Positions 41,901 through 51,643 are shown, numbered from the stretch's first letter. The stretch: DNA of 64,000 nt from Desulfonema magnum (GCF_017377395.1 NZ_CP061800.1:3617633-3681632); one strand, 5' to 3'. Notes: generated by a model from the letters alone, not told the origin. Numbers and translations are program-made.

Positions 41901-42359
41901 TGCTGAAAGTATAATTCCACCGTTTTCCACCATAATATCTATGGTATCAGAAACGCCGTTTTCCGATTTTGCCTCAATGGTCACCGTACCAGATTCCTCG
42001 GACGCTATGAAGGTTACCATCGCCAAACCATTAGACGTGTAATCGTATTCAGTAACCTCATCCTGATACGGAGAGGTAAAACGCCCTGTACCTGATATCA
42101 TAGTAAAATTTATAAGCTCTTTACCATCCACTAGCTCGCCATCATCATCAGCAACCGTGGCGGTAATAACCGCTTTGCTTTTACCATTTGCCGTAAGAGT
42201 ATATTTATCAGTAGTAAGCTTAATGCTTTTTACTGGTTTCGATCCGTTTTCATCGCCGCCTTCATTTTTACCACCTTTTGACCCGCAACTCACGAGAAGC
42301 AGAAGCAGGAAAAGTGCAATACACATAAAAAACGCAGAACGAATACGTTTTGATTTCAT
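35922..42359 (-). CDS. N-terminal part of giant Big_1 Ig-repeat lipoprotein
   Basis: 2145 residues with a lipoprotein signal (LLLLLVSC, lipid-modified Cys25) and a Gly/Ser-rich linker, then about seventeen bacterial Ig-like domains of the Big_1 (invasin/intimin) type. Each begins with a variant of L-x(5)-S-I-L-A-D-G-x-S and contains GNPVP. A Cys-rich, Asp/Asn-rich insert near residue 1176 (CDNCLPCGNTSELNEDKNGD) may bind calcium. The frame ends within a Big_1 domain at a G8 tract (35944-35951). One more G would join it to the next ORF to give about 3280 residues. It is predicted to be a surface-exposed, outer-membrane-anchored adhesin. It follows pilQ on the same strand and may be cotranscribed with the pilus genes. 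Confidence 0.88.
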   Translation of the reverse strand: MKSKRIRSAFFMCIALFLLLLLVSCGSKGGKNEGGDENGSKPVKSIKLTTDKYTLTANGKSKAVITATVADDDGELVDGKELINFTMISGTGRFTSPYQDEVTEYDYTSNGLAMVTFIASEESGTVTIEAKSENGVSDTIDIMVENGGIILSAVTKELLADGKSESIITATVRDPAGNVVTEEERIEFAITSGAGTLSSEEFVSVNETSGQILSTLGTANVKYTASETPGNVIITASANGYTTGSIDMMLLDIGVISLTAEKSSILADGQSTTLIDAVIRDNLGNPVPSGTSVIFSTTAGRFADNERMIFEAATEDTTGTVKVTLVSGFSQEAATVTCSAGSVSGTVMVHFTSEPESEYPAASVELRADPKSILADGLSEAMIDALIKDSSGNPVPSETSVIFSTTAGRFKNGKMSYETATEDATGTVVATLTSGMTPDEAIVMCSSGRVSDSVTLSFTKTVESQYPPASVELKSEPESIVADGSSEAIIDAVIRDSSGNPVPKDTVVVFSTTAGRFSVSDRMSYETATVDSTGTVAVKLKSGTTPEEARVTCSAGKVSKTITVDFTTEPESPFPPASIQLSADPIKILADGMAISTIDALVKDISGNPVPAQTVVIFSTTAGRFAESGKMSYETATDDKTGAIRASLTAANTPGNARVTCSAGSISKTITVAFVKSATDDVEPEKISLGASQNTVKSDNSDKAVITATALDADNAALEGVTISFSAEGGQLSASTAITDATGTAQVEFSSGTETKENRTVFITASAGEHQKSVPVKIDGTTVTLSTNRTDLGKAVLTVTVKDAGDIPIYEAPVVVKSVDPDDSVTENNMLVQNLLAPDYKAYTTDVSGELKLEITGNTRTGGAMVRVEALGATATQEYTVSSVGAEFAITEPSEDPAGLHTGNNLKITVSAAGRKKVKFTTTFGTWEYEGRGVLSNDKKVLSNVPVISDKASALLTSDEAGLATVQVLDEDTPSVSDTLKVAISASKAAKISLQATATNMSPSTGDEVNTVGLIATVKNENDQVVGGAPVAFSIENTTGGGESVSPVYVLTEDSGTAKATFTSGALSSDAKGVTIRAVVVDTLIADTVSVIIGKTPGSVLIGTGNKVLSVNNDTSYQLPMSVMVSDANGNPVANENVSLGLWPVSYAKGYWGTCQDGSGICPYHISVHPNEDKNRNLTCDNCLPCGNTSELNEDKNGDCELTPLNTAAGVIPGSVTTDENGVANFDLVYQKRSAIWIEAEISASVLVSGTETRSTYKLWLGYLEGEQGSLPHSPYNTGIEDLEPYAVFVTATPSVLMAGSSKTSRIEANVVDILGSNVEEPVTVIFRTTSGTLSANSGLASETVEVEADTSDGIATAWLTGSKYTGTATITATVKDYEDVSGTAQVSFTPGAPAKSRTTISVASPNLTADRKSTTEIEVKVSDENRNPVADGTTVVFEVTTGTGSLSSGLVPTTDGVATVVYTASDTPGNVTVTVSAADGTELGTATIRLIEARVGSVSVKSGAQSIVADGTAQTLISATVTDEKGNLVKDGTTVTFTATAGRLANISPTANGVATAMLISPTTSGTATVTATAGGVSSKTSVEFVAGPVAQGGITLTATPDSLLADGASTSVIRALVKDAHENPVGGEVIRFSITKGEGTLSAQTSQTTLGVATVTYRTSDIAGEVVISASSAGGATQTVRLSVAPTTVGRISMNASPTDIYVTGVGKSPTTTTITAAVTEDDGTTPIAGVPVVFKDVSDIIPSVSLPSGNTYSGTGASTASSFHSNGGLMGFTLSHTGEKLTVYLQNDDTNVRELLETKTGTFVDARREKEMEPGNYHLEITESNGEWTVKIDGNIEKVPEGNPVYLGTQTTDANGNAQYTYTSTKIKKTVTIRAESGDLSEEVNINQLPGPPTSMDLSADPDKVYANGENKIAISAKVRDANNNLAGDGTLVTFESALGTFEEPNVETTDGVAQATLISPISPPPEESPVGERNRTVTVKGTATVENRKVEKEADVEFLWVSLFSAEGNPPSVTANGTEETVITVHLNDASGVAVAGETITFETEKGTLTAHSAETDEKGIATVILVASDEPEDSVAVTARYGINAAATAFVKFKEPIQAPLASMSLKLDPEGGLPADGVSTAKITASFTVEGGELFPLPA
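35944..35951 (-). repeat. Homopolymeric G8 tract at the adhesin frameshift
   Basis: Eight consecutive G residues on the coding strand (C on the + strand). Nine would restore T-V-E-G-G-G-T-V-P-V-T-S-V-S-F and join the two halves of the Ig domain. Such tracts change length by slipped-strand mispairing, and they are also common places for sequencing errors. Confidence 0.85.
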
Positions 42360-42390
42360 GAAAAGAATCCTTTCTTTTACAAAAAAGTAC

Positions 42391-42440
42391 AGGGAAAGCA
42401 GATAAGAAAGGGAAAATTCCCTTTCTTATCTGCTTTCCTT
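42391..42440. repeat. Palindrome GCAGATAAGAAAGGG upstream of the adhesin
   Basis: A 48-bp nearly perfect palindrome (AGGAAAGCAGATAAGAAAGG and its complement), first of two between pilQ and the adhesin gene. It might end pilus transcription or be a dispersed repeat. Confidence 0.75.
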
Positions 42441-42457
42441 GTAACCGTTTCTATCCC

Positions 42458-42522
42458 TGAAAGTACGGGAAAAGGGATAAGAAAAAGAAATTTTTCCTTT
42501 TCTTATCCTTATTTCCTTGTAG
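42458..42522. repeat. Palindrome GGGATAAGAAAAAG behind pilQ
   Basis: Second palindrome of the GGATAAGAAA family. Imperfect arms of about 25 bases meet at AAATTT. It sits 65 bp behind the pilQ stop codon. Confidence 0.7.
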
Positions 42523-42587
42523 TTATTTGTAATATATAATTAAAAAAATGAGAAGTGAAAAATAAACACACTCGCATTTCCCAATTT

Positions 42588-45500
42588 TCAATACTGAGAA
42601 TGACGTTGTTCCAGCTGAACGATTCTGGGCGTGATAAATATCAGGAGTTCCTGCTTGACTTCCGTATCCTTGTCTGTCTTAAACAGCCAGCCAATAAGGG
42701 GAATTTTTGACAGTCCGGGAATTCCGCTTGTCTTTTCCGTATCCTCTGTTCTTATAATGCCGCCGATAACAATCGTATCTCCGTCATTTACCAGGAGTTC
42801 TGTCTTGGCGGTCTTAGTCGTCAGTGCCGGCCCTTCTTCAGTTTGAACATATACATCATTTTTACTGATCGAAAGTTTCATTGAAATACGATTATCAGGC
42901 GTAATGTGCGGTGTCACATCCAAATTCAGATCAACTTTCTTAAATTTGGTGGTTGTCTCTCCTGAATCATCAGTTGTCTGGTACGGATATTCAAATCCCT
43001 GGCTGATTGTGGCCGGCTTATTGTCCAGTGTCAGAATCCTCGGCGCGGTAATGATCTTTCCCTCCTCCTGAGATTCCATTGCCATGAGTTTTGCGTTCAG
43101 CAAAAACGGGGTTCCGGCTATTCTTGTGAAGTTCAAACCGATACTCCCCAAATTTGCGCCGGGGGGCAGGTTCACCGCCATATTATAGCCATATGTGCCA
43201 CCCAAAAGATCATAGCTTCTTTGCGGACCGATACCGGCATTCGTGTCGCCCTCCTGGATTCCGCTTTCCAGGCCCCATTCCGTTCCGATTTCCTTTGCAA
43301 AATTGGAGTTGGCTTCGACGATTCTTGCTTCAATAATCACCTGCGGGGTCACTCTGTCGAGCTTTGCAACAATTCCTTTGGCTTTCCTTATTGCCTCATC
43401 CGTATCTGTTATGATGACCATATTTGTGCGTTTATCCACGGTGACAGTGCCGCGGTCTTTGGTCAGGACATTTTTAATATGCGGCATGATTTCACTCGCG
43501 GCATCAGAATAGCTTACTGCGATATATTCGGTCAGAAGCGGATCAAGGGCTTTTTTCTGTTCTTTGAGAGATTGTTCTTCCAATATTTTTTCCTGCCTCA
43601 GCTTCTCTTCCTGCTGGAGGGTCTTAACTGTGGCTATACGGATGATATCTCCCTCAAAGGTTTTTCCCAACTGATTCATTTTCAGAACCAGATCAAGTAC
43701 CTGGTCCCATGGCACAGGACGCTGAAGCGAGAGCGTGACCTTGCCCTTCACGCCTCCGTCTATGGCAAAATTTTTACCGCTGACTTCCCTCAGGATACGA
43801 AACACATTCCTGATATCCGTGTCAAAAAAATCCAGAGCGATTTTTTCACCCGTGTATTTCTCTGTAACATCAGGGATCGTAATTTCATCATCTGTGTCCG
43901 GCCCCTCAGCATATCTCGGTGCCGCAGGCGGTGGCTGAATATCTGTCCTGACGCTGCCAGCCCCGGCAGGCGGCATTTCCGAGACCACGGGAGCCTGGTG
44001 GTCTGTTCCCATATCTGCGCCAGCGGAACGGTCCGTTGCCGGGGGGGTGTCAACATACCGGGGACCTGAAGCCCGCACTTCAGCCTCCGGAGTTTGTGGC
44101 TCCGGTTCCGGAAAACGAGACGCATCGGCAATTGTGCTTTCTTTTATTTTTTCCGGCCCTGAGAAACCGGGGACAGGTCCGGGAGATATTGAAGATGCCT
44201 CAAAATGCACCATTAAGAGATTTTCCCCTGATTCATCTGTTTGTTCAATAAAATAAGGCACGGCTTCACGCAAATCAATTTCAAAAACAGATGTGTTTGC
44301 ACCGGGTTTTTGCACAGGAACAATCTGATCAACCGCTGTTTCAAAACGCTTGGTAAGCAGAGGCCCCTGCTTATAGCGATATTCTGGTATTCTGGCGTTA
44401 AAAAGTACAAGTCGCAGCTTTTTATCAGCCGTCTCAGTTATATCGTATCTGACCTGTCTCGAGGTCTCGAGAACAAGCGATGACTTGCCCGCATCTTCAG
44501 GTACAAAAACGATCAGATCCACCGACGCGGGTTTGCCGGATTCAGGCGATGACGCCAAGCCGGATCTGACATCCGAAGGCATCGTACCTGAAACCTGACC
44601 ATCTGACCGCGACCGGGAATCTGTCTTGCCAACTTGGATGACAAGACCATTTTTATCCGGATGCGCTGAAAATGCGGAAAGATAAGCTTTTTGCGTATCA
44701 ATAAAAAGCCTGAGCTTATCAGGATAACTGTTGTATCGGACTCTTTTTATCCATTTGGAATCAACAGGAAACTCGTGTTCCTCGTAAAGACCGCGGACAT
44801 TAAATATGTCAAAAACAATGCTGGGAGGATTTTCAACCGCGGATGCTTTGTAATCAGTTATTGCACCGTCCCCCCTTACCGTAATAATGATACTGTCTTC
44901 CATCTGGGTCGCATATACGGATTGCAGGCGTGTGGCTTCAGGATATTTCACTCCGGATTTCGGACTGTAAGCCTCTTCCATGGTCCTTTTGCTTTCCGCT
45001 CTCAGCCTGTCGCTTTGCGCACCCACAAAAATCTCAAGACCCGCTTCAACAGGATAAGCCCAGAAAGCGGAAAGATATGGTTTTTTGGTGTCAAGTACAA
45101 GCCGAACTCTGTCAGAATAACCGAAGTATCGGACCTGTTTTACCCATTCGGAGTTGACCGCGACCCGTTTTTCATTTGAGTAAGGACTTCTCACATTAAA
45201 TATGTCAAAAACAATACGGGCAGGGCTGGCAATGGTGAATACTTTGTAATTTGTTATGGCCCCGTCTGCCCCGACAAAAACTTTTAAACTGTCTTTCAAC
45301 TGAGTTGCATATACAGATTGCAGCCGGGTGGCCGTGGGCATGGCTGCGATTTGCGATTTGCGATTTGCAATTTGAGGTTTGTGCGTTCCGGAGGCAGGAA
45401 CCCAGGCTCTGAGTTTCGGATCCCATATTTCAAGCTCAGGACGACGGGTTTCAGGTTCCGGAACAGCAGGGGATATCCCCGAAGTTTCCAAAGACTCCGG

Positions 45501-46067
45501 ACTTCGGGGAGGACGAGTTACCCGGTCCGCATCTTCCTGAAAAAAGCCAGGGAGGGCTTCGTCAGCTGTCTTTACGAAAGATATTTTAATCCCTGTACCT
45601 TCACGACTTATATCGTAAGATATGTCTTTTTCCAATAAAATTTCGATTCTGGAAGTCCGCCCGTTCTGAGTCAGTTCGGAAGCTTTGAGTGAACGGATAA
45701 GACCGCTTCCCGGAATATCTGTCTGATCTGCTGAGGTGTCAAGACCTGTTTCGGAAAAATAAAGGATCACAGCCAGAGGAATCGGCTGTTTGACTGAGGT
45801 ATAAGTCAGTGACTGATTTCCTTTAACTAAAACATTAACCGATTCAGAAGTCTCTGAAAGGCTTATGCCGGTAATCATCCTGAGTTGGGAAACCTTTTCC
45901 GCACCTTCATTTTTTCCTCTGGAAGTCACATTGGAAGCACACCCCGCAAAAATTAAACTCGAAATCAGAAGGAAGATAATTTGAAACTTGATATTTGAAA
46001 CTTGAAACTTGATATTTGAAACCTGATATTCGAAATTCGTTTTTAACCATCCCTTATTTCTCTTCAT
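42588..46067 (-). CDS. pilQ: Type IV pilus secretin
   Basis: Forms the outer-membrane channel for the pilus fibre. 1159 residues, longer than most PilQ. The N-terminus has a lipobox (SLIFAGC). Three or four AMIN-type peptidoglycan-binding domains follow (about 65-150, 240-345, 375-475, and a diverged one at 505-640). The second and third are clear duplicates, sharing ATRLQSVYATQ and PARIVFDIFNVR/PPSIVFDIFNVR. A low-complexity stretch leads to the STN domain (IALDFFDTDIRNVFRILREV near 750), an N1 domain and the secretin core ending LLIFITPRIVQ. GGGGAGG precedes the ATG. Two stretches are encoded by heptamer repeats: FEYQVSNIKFQVSNIKFQ before the signal core and QIANRKSQIA near residue 236. Confidence 0.95.
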   Translation of the reverse strand: MKRNKGWLKTNFEYQVSNIKFQVSNIKFQIIFLLISSLIFAGCASNVTSRGKNEGAEKVSQLRMITGISLSETSESVNVLVKGNQSLTYTSVKQPIPLAVILYFSETGLDTSADQTDIPGSGLIRSLKASELTQNGRTSRIEILLEKDISYDISREGTGIKISFVKTADEALPGFFQEDADRVTRPPRSPESLETSGISPAVPEPETRRPELEIWDPKLRAWVPASGTHKPQIANRKSQIAAMPTATRLQSVYATQLKDSLKVFVGADGAITNYKVFTIASPARIVFDIFNVRSPYSNEKRVAVNSEWVKQVRYFGYSDRVRLVLDTKKPYLSAFWAYPVEAGLEIFVGAQSDRLRAESKRTMEEAYSPKSGVKYPEATRLQSVYATQMEDSIIITVRGDGAITDYKASAVENPPSIVFDIFNVRGLYEEHEFPVDSKWIKRVRYNSYPDKLRLFIDTQKAYLSAFSAHPDKNGLVIQVGKTDSRSRSDGQVSGTMPSDVRSGLASSPESGKPASVDLIVFVPEDAGKSSLVLETSRQVRYDITETADKKLRLVLFNARIPEYRYKQGPLLTKRFETAVDQIVPVQKPGANTSVFEIDLREAVPYFIEQTDESGENLLMVHFEASSISPGPVPGFSGPEKIKESTIADASRFPEPEPQTPEAEVRASGPRYVDTPPATDRSAGADMGTDHQAPVVSEMPPAGAGSVRTDIQPPPAAPRYAEGPDTDDEITIPDVTEKYTGEKIALDFFDTDIRNVFRILREVSGKNFAIDGGVKGKVTLSLQRPVPWDQVLDLVLKMNQLGKTFEGDIIRIATVKTLQQEEKLRQEKILEEQSLKEQKKALDPLLTEYIAVSYSDAASEIMPHIKNVLTKDRGTVTVDKRTNMVIITDTDEAIRKAKGIVAKLDRVTPQVIIEARIVEANSNFAKEIGTEWGLESGIQEGDTNAGIGPQRSYDLLGGTYGYNMAVNLPPGANLGSIGLNFTRIAGTPFLLNAKLMAMESQEEGKIITAPRILTLDNKPATISQGFEYPYQTTDDSGETTTKFKKVDLNLDVTPHITPDNRISMKLSISKNDVYVQTEEGPALTTKTAKTELLVNDGDTIVIGGIIRTEDTEKTSGIPGLSKIPLIGWLFKTDKDTEVKQELLIFITPRIVQLEQRHSQY
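45339..45380. repeat. TTTGCGA heptamers within pilQ
   Basis: About five seven-base units (GCGATTT and a GCAATTT variant) encode the peptide PQIANRKSQIA between the first and second AMIN domains. Confidence 0.8.
45985..46035. repeat. GAAACTTGATATTT heptamers at the pilQ 5' end
   Basis: About seven units alternating GAAACTT and GATATTT encode YQVSNIKFQVSNIKFQ, an extension lying between the start codon and the hydrophobic signal core. Confidence 0.85.
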
Positions 46068-46079
46068 AGTTTCCTCCCC

Positions 46080-47561
<1,482 letters not shown>

Positions 47562-47869
47562 TTTATTCACCAAGCTCAAAATAAGAAACAATGGTTCAGC
47601 AGAAGGGGGGTTCATCATCAATGGGTCAGCAGATTTTGGTATCTTTTATAATTATTTAATTTTATTAAAATTAATCTGAACCAAAGCCTTTGATAAAGGA
47701 TATTTAAAAATATTTTTACCGTGAAAATACATTTTGAAAACCCGGGTTTTTTATCTGAAAATATTTTCATAACCGGGGGCGAAAAACCCGAAGTCTTCAT
47801 GAGCGTTTATAGTCATATTTCAATATGCTGCACTGCAGCTCCCTAATTTGGGCAACCTGCCCCTTATAA

Positions 47870-48565
47870 TTATTTCTTTTTCTTCTTCTCTTTCTTTTCA
47901 TCAGAAGACGAAGCCTTGGGCGGAGTTTCCACAAATTTGTAAGTGACAGCCATGCATGATACTTTTAGTTCATTTTTCTGAGTTCCTTCTTTCTTTTTCC
48001 CTTTTCCTCCTGACGGAGCTATGCTGATGTTTCTTATATTCACAATTCTGTTCAGCCTTGAAACTTTGTCAAAAAAAAGTATGGCATTGTGATAGTTTCC
48101 CAACACTTCTACTGAGATGGGAATATCAGTGTAAAAGCTTGGTTTTTCTTCTGTTCCTTTTTTCTTTTTCTTCTTTTTTACTTTCTTTTTTGTTTCCGGC
48201 CTGAAAAGCAAAAATTCCATGTCCGCATCCTGACCCGCGTGGGAGATGTTTGTCAGAAGGCCCGGTATCTCATCACTCTCGGGAAGCGCTTTTTTTGCAA
48301 TATTAAATTGAACTTCTACGTCTTTCATCTGTTTTTTGAATTTATCAAGCTCTTTTGCCTTCCGTATGGCTTCTTTAAGTTCAGCTTGCATTTTCTTCAG
48401 TTCAGTGGTCAGTTTGTTGATATCATTGTATTGGGGAAGATAAGAAAAATATACAAAAGGTGCAGCGATAAGAATAAGAGTTACAACACATATGACAATT
48501 CTGACAGGTTTTGACAGCTTTTCTATTTTTTCAACAAGAGGATCAATGGATTTGGAGAGGCTCAT
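47870..48565 (-). CDS. pilO: Type IV pilus inner-membrane protein PilO
   Basis: Alignment-complex subunit that pairs with PilN. 231 residues: a short cytoplasmic N-terminus, one transmembrane helix (about 21-42), a coiled coil (LTTELKKMQAELKEAIRKAKEL) and a ferredoxin-like periplasmic domain (PGLLTNISHAGQDADMEFLLFRPE, IPISVEVLGNYHNAILFFDKVSRL). A poly-lysine insert (KKKVKKKKKKKG) interrupts the periplasmic domain and another Lys-rich run forms the C-terminus. It lies 38 bp behind pilN. The 300-bp gap to pilP holds no gene. Confidence 0.92.
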   Translation of the reverse strand: MSLSKSIDPLVEKIEKLSKPVRIVICVVTLILIAAPFVYFSYLPQYNDINKLTTELKKMQAELKEAIRKAKELDKFKKQMKDVEVQFNIAKKALPESDEIPGLLTNISHAGQDADMEFLLFRPETKKKVKKKKKKKGTEEKPSFYTDIPISVEVLGNYHNAILFFDKVSRLNRIVNIRNISIAPSGGKGKKKEGTQKNELKVSCMAVTYKFVETPPKASSSDEKKEKKKKK

Positions 48566-48603
48566 TTTTTATTGCTTTGCTTGTGTCGGGTGACGGATTT
48601 TTA

Positions 48604-49296
48604 TTAGTTTTTGGGAGCATTTTTTTGTTTACTTTTTTCGCTCTGTTCCACATCAGCCTTCTGACATTCAATTTGAAATTTTTTAAGGCTTATATCCGGC
48701 TTGTTTTTACCACTTTTGATATTCATTTGCATCAGCAACGCTAATTTTATATTGGTAAAGAGATTTGCTCCATCCTGTTTTGCATTCTCAAGGCGGAGCA
48801 TGAAATCAGCCACGGTTTTATTATCTAAAGCAATCCCTTCAATTTTAATATTGACAATAATCTTTTCTTTTTGTTCTTTTTCACCCTCTTTTTTTTTCTT
48901 TTTTTTCTTTGTTTTCTTTGGGATCTGATCAATGGCCTCAAATTTGGTAAGCCACATCCGATTCTCAACCGCCGTTTTTGTCAGAGAGTCAAGAAGACGA
49001 AAAGCTGCATAACGATCCGTGTCAAGCTTTTTTATAACTTTCAGCTTTTCCTTCAGAACAGCCATTTTTTGTTTGATTTTTTCAACTTTTTCGACCTCTT
49101 TGTTATATCTGACAATCTCTTTCTGTGTTTTTTCTTTTTCGGTTTTCAGCGCGTCTATTTTACCGCTGAACCAGAAATGAAAATACCCCAGGACACAGGT
49201 AAAGGCCGCAATAATGAAAAGGAAAATAATAATCTGATTGCGTACGTTCTCTTTTATTTGAGCTGCCCGGTAAGGCAGCAGATTAATTCGTATCAT
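48604..49296 (-). CDS. pilN: Type IV pilus inner-membrane protein PilN
   Basis: The N-terminal MIRINLLPYR is the conserved peptide that docks into PilM. A transmembrane helix (about 23-45), a coiled coil (residues 50-95) and a periplasmic domain follow. 230 residues, the normal size. As in PilO, the periplasmic domain carries a lysine-rich insert (KKTKKKKKKKEGEKEQKE), which may pair with the acidic/basic linker of PilP or simply be an expanded A-tract. Gene order pilM-pilN-pilO-pilP-pilQ is conserved. Confidence 0.93.
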   Translation of the reverse strand: MIRINLLPYRAAQIKENVRNQIIIFLFIIAAFTCVLGYFHFWFSGKIDALKTEKEKTQKEIVRYNKEVEKVEKIKQKMAVLKEKLKVIKKLDTDRYAAFRLLDSLTKTAVENRMWLTKFEAIDQIPKKTKKKKKKKEGEKEQKEKIIVNIKIEGIALDNKTVADFMLRLENAKQDGANLFTNIKLALLMQMNIKSGKNKPDISLKKFQIECQKADVEQSEKSKQKNAPKN

Positions 49297-49366
49297 TTGT
49301 CTTTTCTATTGAAAATTGAATAGTTGAATATTGTGCTGACAAATCTTCAGTTCTCAATTTTCAATT

Positions 49367-50422
49367 TTATTTGTCTCCGGCTCTTCTCATAGCAAGTCCC
49401 AGACAGATAGCAGCCTGCGGCGATACCTTTTCAAGATATGAGGGATCAAATTCACTGCCTGTGGAAATGCTCTCAAACGGATTGATAATTTCAACTTCAG
49501 TTGTCGCCTCTTCGGCCAGAACCTCACGAAATCGCTTAATATTGGCCCCCCCTCCGCTCAGAATTATCCTTTTTATATGATCTCCGGGGTATGTGGAATA
49601 AAAAAAATCAAGGGCATGTTTGATCTCCGTATACCAGTCCGTAACAACTGAAGAAATAATTTCAACCACCTCTTTGGCCGGAAGTTCGTCTGATTCGCTG
49701 TTTTGGTACATTTTTTCAGCTTCTTCCACAGAACACTCCATACGCGAAATAATCTGCTGGTTTATCTGCCGGCATCCGAGGGAAACATCCCGTACCAATA
49801 CGCTAAGACCGTTTTTCAGAATATTCAGCGTTGTTTTATTGGCTCCGATATCAATGAGCGCGACACTTTCATCCTCTGTATCATAATTCGCTTCATAGAT
49901 ATTTTGCAAGGCAAATGCGTCCACATCCATAATACAAGGGTTCAGATTGGCCATTTGGATCAGGTTGGCATAATCGTTCACCATTTCTTTTTTGGCCGCG
50001 ACCAGAAGCACGTCCATGTCGTCCGAATTATCTATATTTTCCCCGAGTATCTGAAAATCAAGGTTTACATCGTTGATATCAAAGGGAATATATGTTTCCG
50101 CTTCCTCCTGAATTTGTTCATGAAGTTTTTCTTCATCCATGTTGGGAAGGGTAATTGTTTTGACAATAATCGAATATCCCCCGATGGAAGTGGCAACATT
50201 CGGGTCTTTTATTTTATACATCTTGAAGAGCTGACGGATGGAACCGGCAACCGCTTCAGGATTCTTAATGGTCCCCTCTTCGATAAGCCCCGGTTCAATA
50301 TCGCTCATGCCGAATTTTTTCAGTTCATATCCCTGTTTTGTATCTGCAAGCTCGGCAATTTTTAAAGTCCTGGAGCCTATATCCAAACCAATAATACAAA
50401 CTTTCTTTTTTCCAAATGCCAT
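49367..50422 (-). CDS. pilM: Type IV pilus actin-like ATPase PilM
   Basis: Cytoplasmic actin-fold protein that binds PilN and links the motor to the alignment complex. 351 residues, typical length. Motifs are IIGLDIGSRTLKIAEL (phosphate 1), ALIDIGANKTTLNIL (phosphate 2) and RIILSGGGANIKRFREVL (adenosine). First gene of the minus-strand pil operon. The upstream 1.4 kb is mostly repeats, and no sigma-54 site is apparent close to the start. Confidence 0.95.
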   Translation of the reverse strand: MAFGKKKVCIIGLDIGSRTLKIAELADTKQGYELKKFGMSDIEPGLIEEGTIKNPEAVAGSIRQLFKMYKIKDPNVATSIGGYSIIVKTITLPNMDEEKLHEQIQEEAETYIPFDINDVNLDFQILGENIDNSDDMDVLLVAAKKEMVNDYANLIQMANLNPCIMDVDAFALQNIYEANYDTEDESVALIDIGANKTTLNILKNGLSVLVRDVSLGCRQINQQIISRMECSVEEAEKMYQNSESDELPAKEVVEIISSVVTDWYTEIKHALDFFYSTYPGDHIKRIILSGGGANIKRFREVLAEEATTEVEIINPFESISTGSEFDPSYLEKVSPQAAICLGLAMRRAGDK

Positions 50423-50980
50423 AATATATGCCTAATTGTCAAACATCTTGTTTTATCTGTCAGGTGTGACTGTCCGGCTTAAACTCGGACAACTTGTGAC
50501 AGTGCCTCACAGCGATAATCTGAGCAGGTGAAATTGTATGGTAAAGCGTCAAATCCTTCAAAAGTGATCTGTCAAACTTAATTCAGTCGGGTGGCAGGTG
50601 CTTAATTTCTTTTATCATAGTCAGAGCGAATGAAATTTGTATTCAGATGGTCTGCTCTCCTGCTGCATATATCTTTATTATTTATCTCAAAACATAAGAT
50701 ATAAATCAAGACGATAAAGCGTATTCAAAGAAATATTCCGCATTTTTATTTTTGACATATGATATCCGTAACATCCCGCTTGCTTCAGACTTATGAAATC
50801 AGGATTCCGGATTTTCTTAAAGCGTTTTTAATAACAGTTCAGAGAAATATCGTCAAGAAAAAGGATACAACCCTCTTTTTTTGTAAAATGAAAAAGAATA
50901 CATTTATAACATATCGTATTTTAAATACATAAGTATCTGAACAAAAAAATTGGGAAATCTCAGGATGTTATTTCTATATG
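50423..50980. other. Non-coding leader of the pil operon
   Basis: AT-rich, no gene. Contains a small TGTCCG...CGGACA hairpin near 50.47-50.49 kb, close to the pilM start. A promoter for pilM must lie here but none is convincing by eye. Confidence 0.4.
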
Positions 50981-51131
50981 TAAGTGCCTGACCATAAATT
51001 TTCAATATTTGCCCGGGAAGAAACCCGGTTTTTTTTTACCGGAATGATCCGCCCCCCGTGAAGGAAAAACCCGGGGTTCTCCGCTGTTCGCGGAAAAAAT
51101 ATCTGTAAGAAATTTTTGCTCAGGTATTTAT
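50981..51131. mobile_element. AAGTGCC/AAGTACC element with central hairpin
   Basis: Left end AAGTGCCTGACCATAAATTT, central AGAAACCCGGTTTTTTTT hairpin, right end AAATTTTTGCTCAGGTATTT. Same family as the copies at 29.7 and 31.5 kb. Confidence 0.7.
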
Positions 51132-51375
51132 ATTACTATACAAAAAATTGGACAATTTTTACAAATCAAAAATATATAAAACCTTAACCCATTCAAATAA
51201 AAGAATTTATTTTTAAAAAATCTGCAACCTCCATAAAAAAAGTGAGTAGCCTTCATTTGTCAGCCCGCACTTTGTGGCAGAACAATTTTGCAAATCGGAT
51301 TCTGAGCCTGTCTGCCTGTTCCGTTCCCGATCTTATTCCCACGCGGAAGCATGGGAAATAAGATGAGACAAAATC

Positions 51376-51643
51376 AGCGGACCGAAAATCCTTTCCGGAG
51401 TGCAAAAATAGAGCGAAGCGGTTTTTTGCAGCAGACCGAAAATCCTTTCCGGAGTGCAAAAATAGAGCGAAGCGGTTTTTTGCAGCGGACCGAAAATCTT
51501 TTCCGGAGTGCAAAAATAGAGCGAAGCGGTTTTTTGCAGCAGACCGAAAATCTTTTCCGGAGTGCAAAAATAGAGCGAAGCGGTTTTTTGCATCCTGCCA
51601 CGGTGGTGCAAAAAACCGCTTCGCTCTATTTTTGCACTCCTTT
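51376..51643. repeat. 54-bp tandem repeat array with inverted tail
   Basis: Four units of exactly 54 bp (starts of CCGGAGTGCAAAAATAGAGC at 51395, 51449, 51503 and 51557) are followed, after a CATCCTGCCACGGTGGTG spacer, by an inverted half unit. The unit contains GCAAAAATAGAGCGAAGCGG and the CCGGAGTGCAAAAAT motif of the 19-20.6 kb array. Because 54 is divisible by three it stays open in several frames. I regard it as non-coding. Confidence 0.88.

Noticed and set aside
43221..44069. 282-codon + strand ORF inside pilQ
   Set aside because: Antisense to conserved secretin sequence. Composition typical of a shadow frame.
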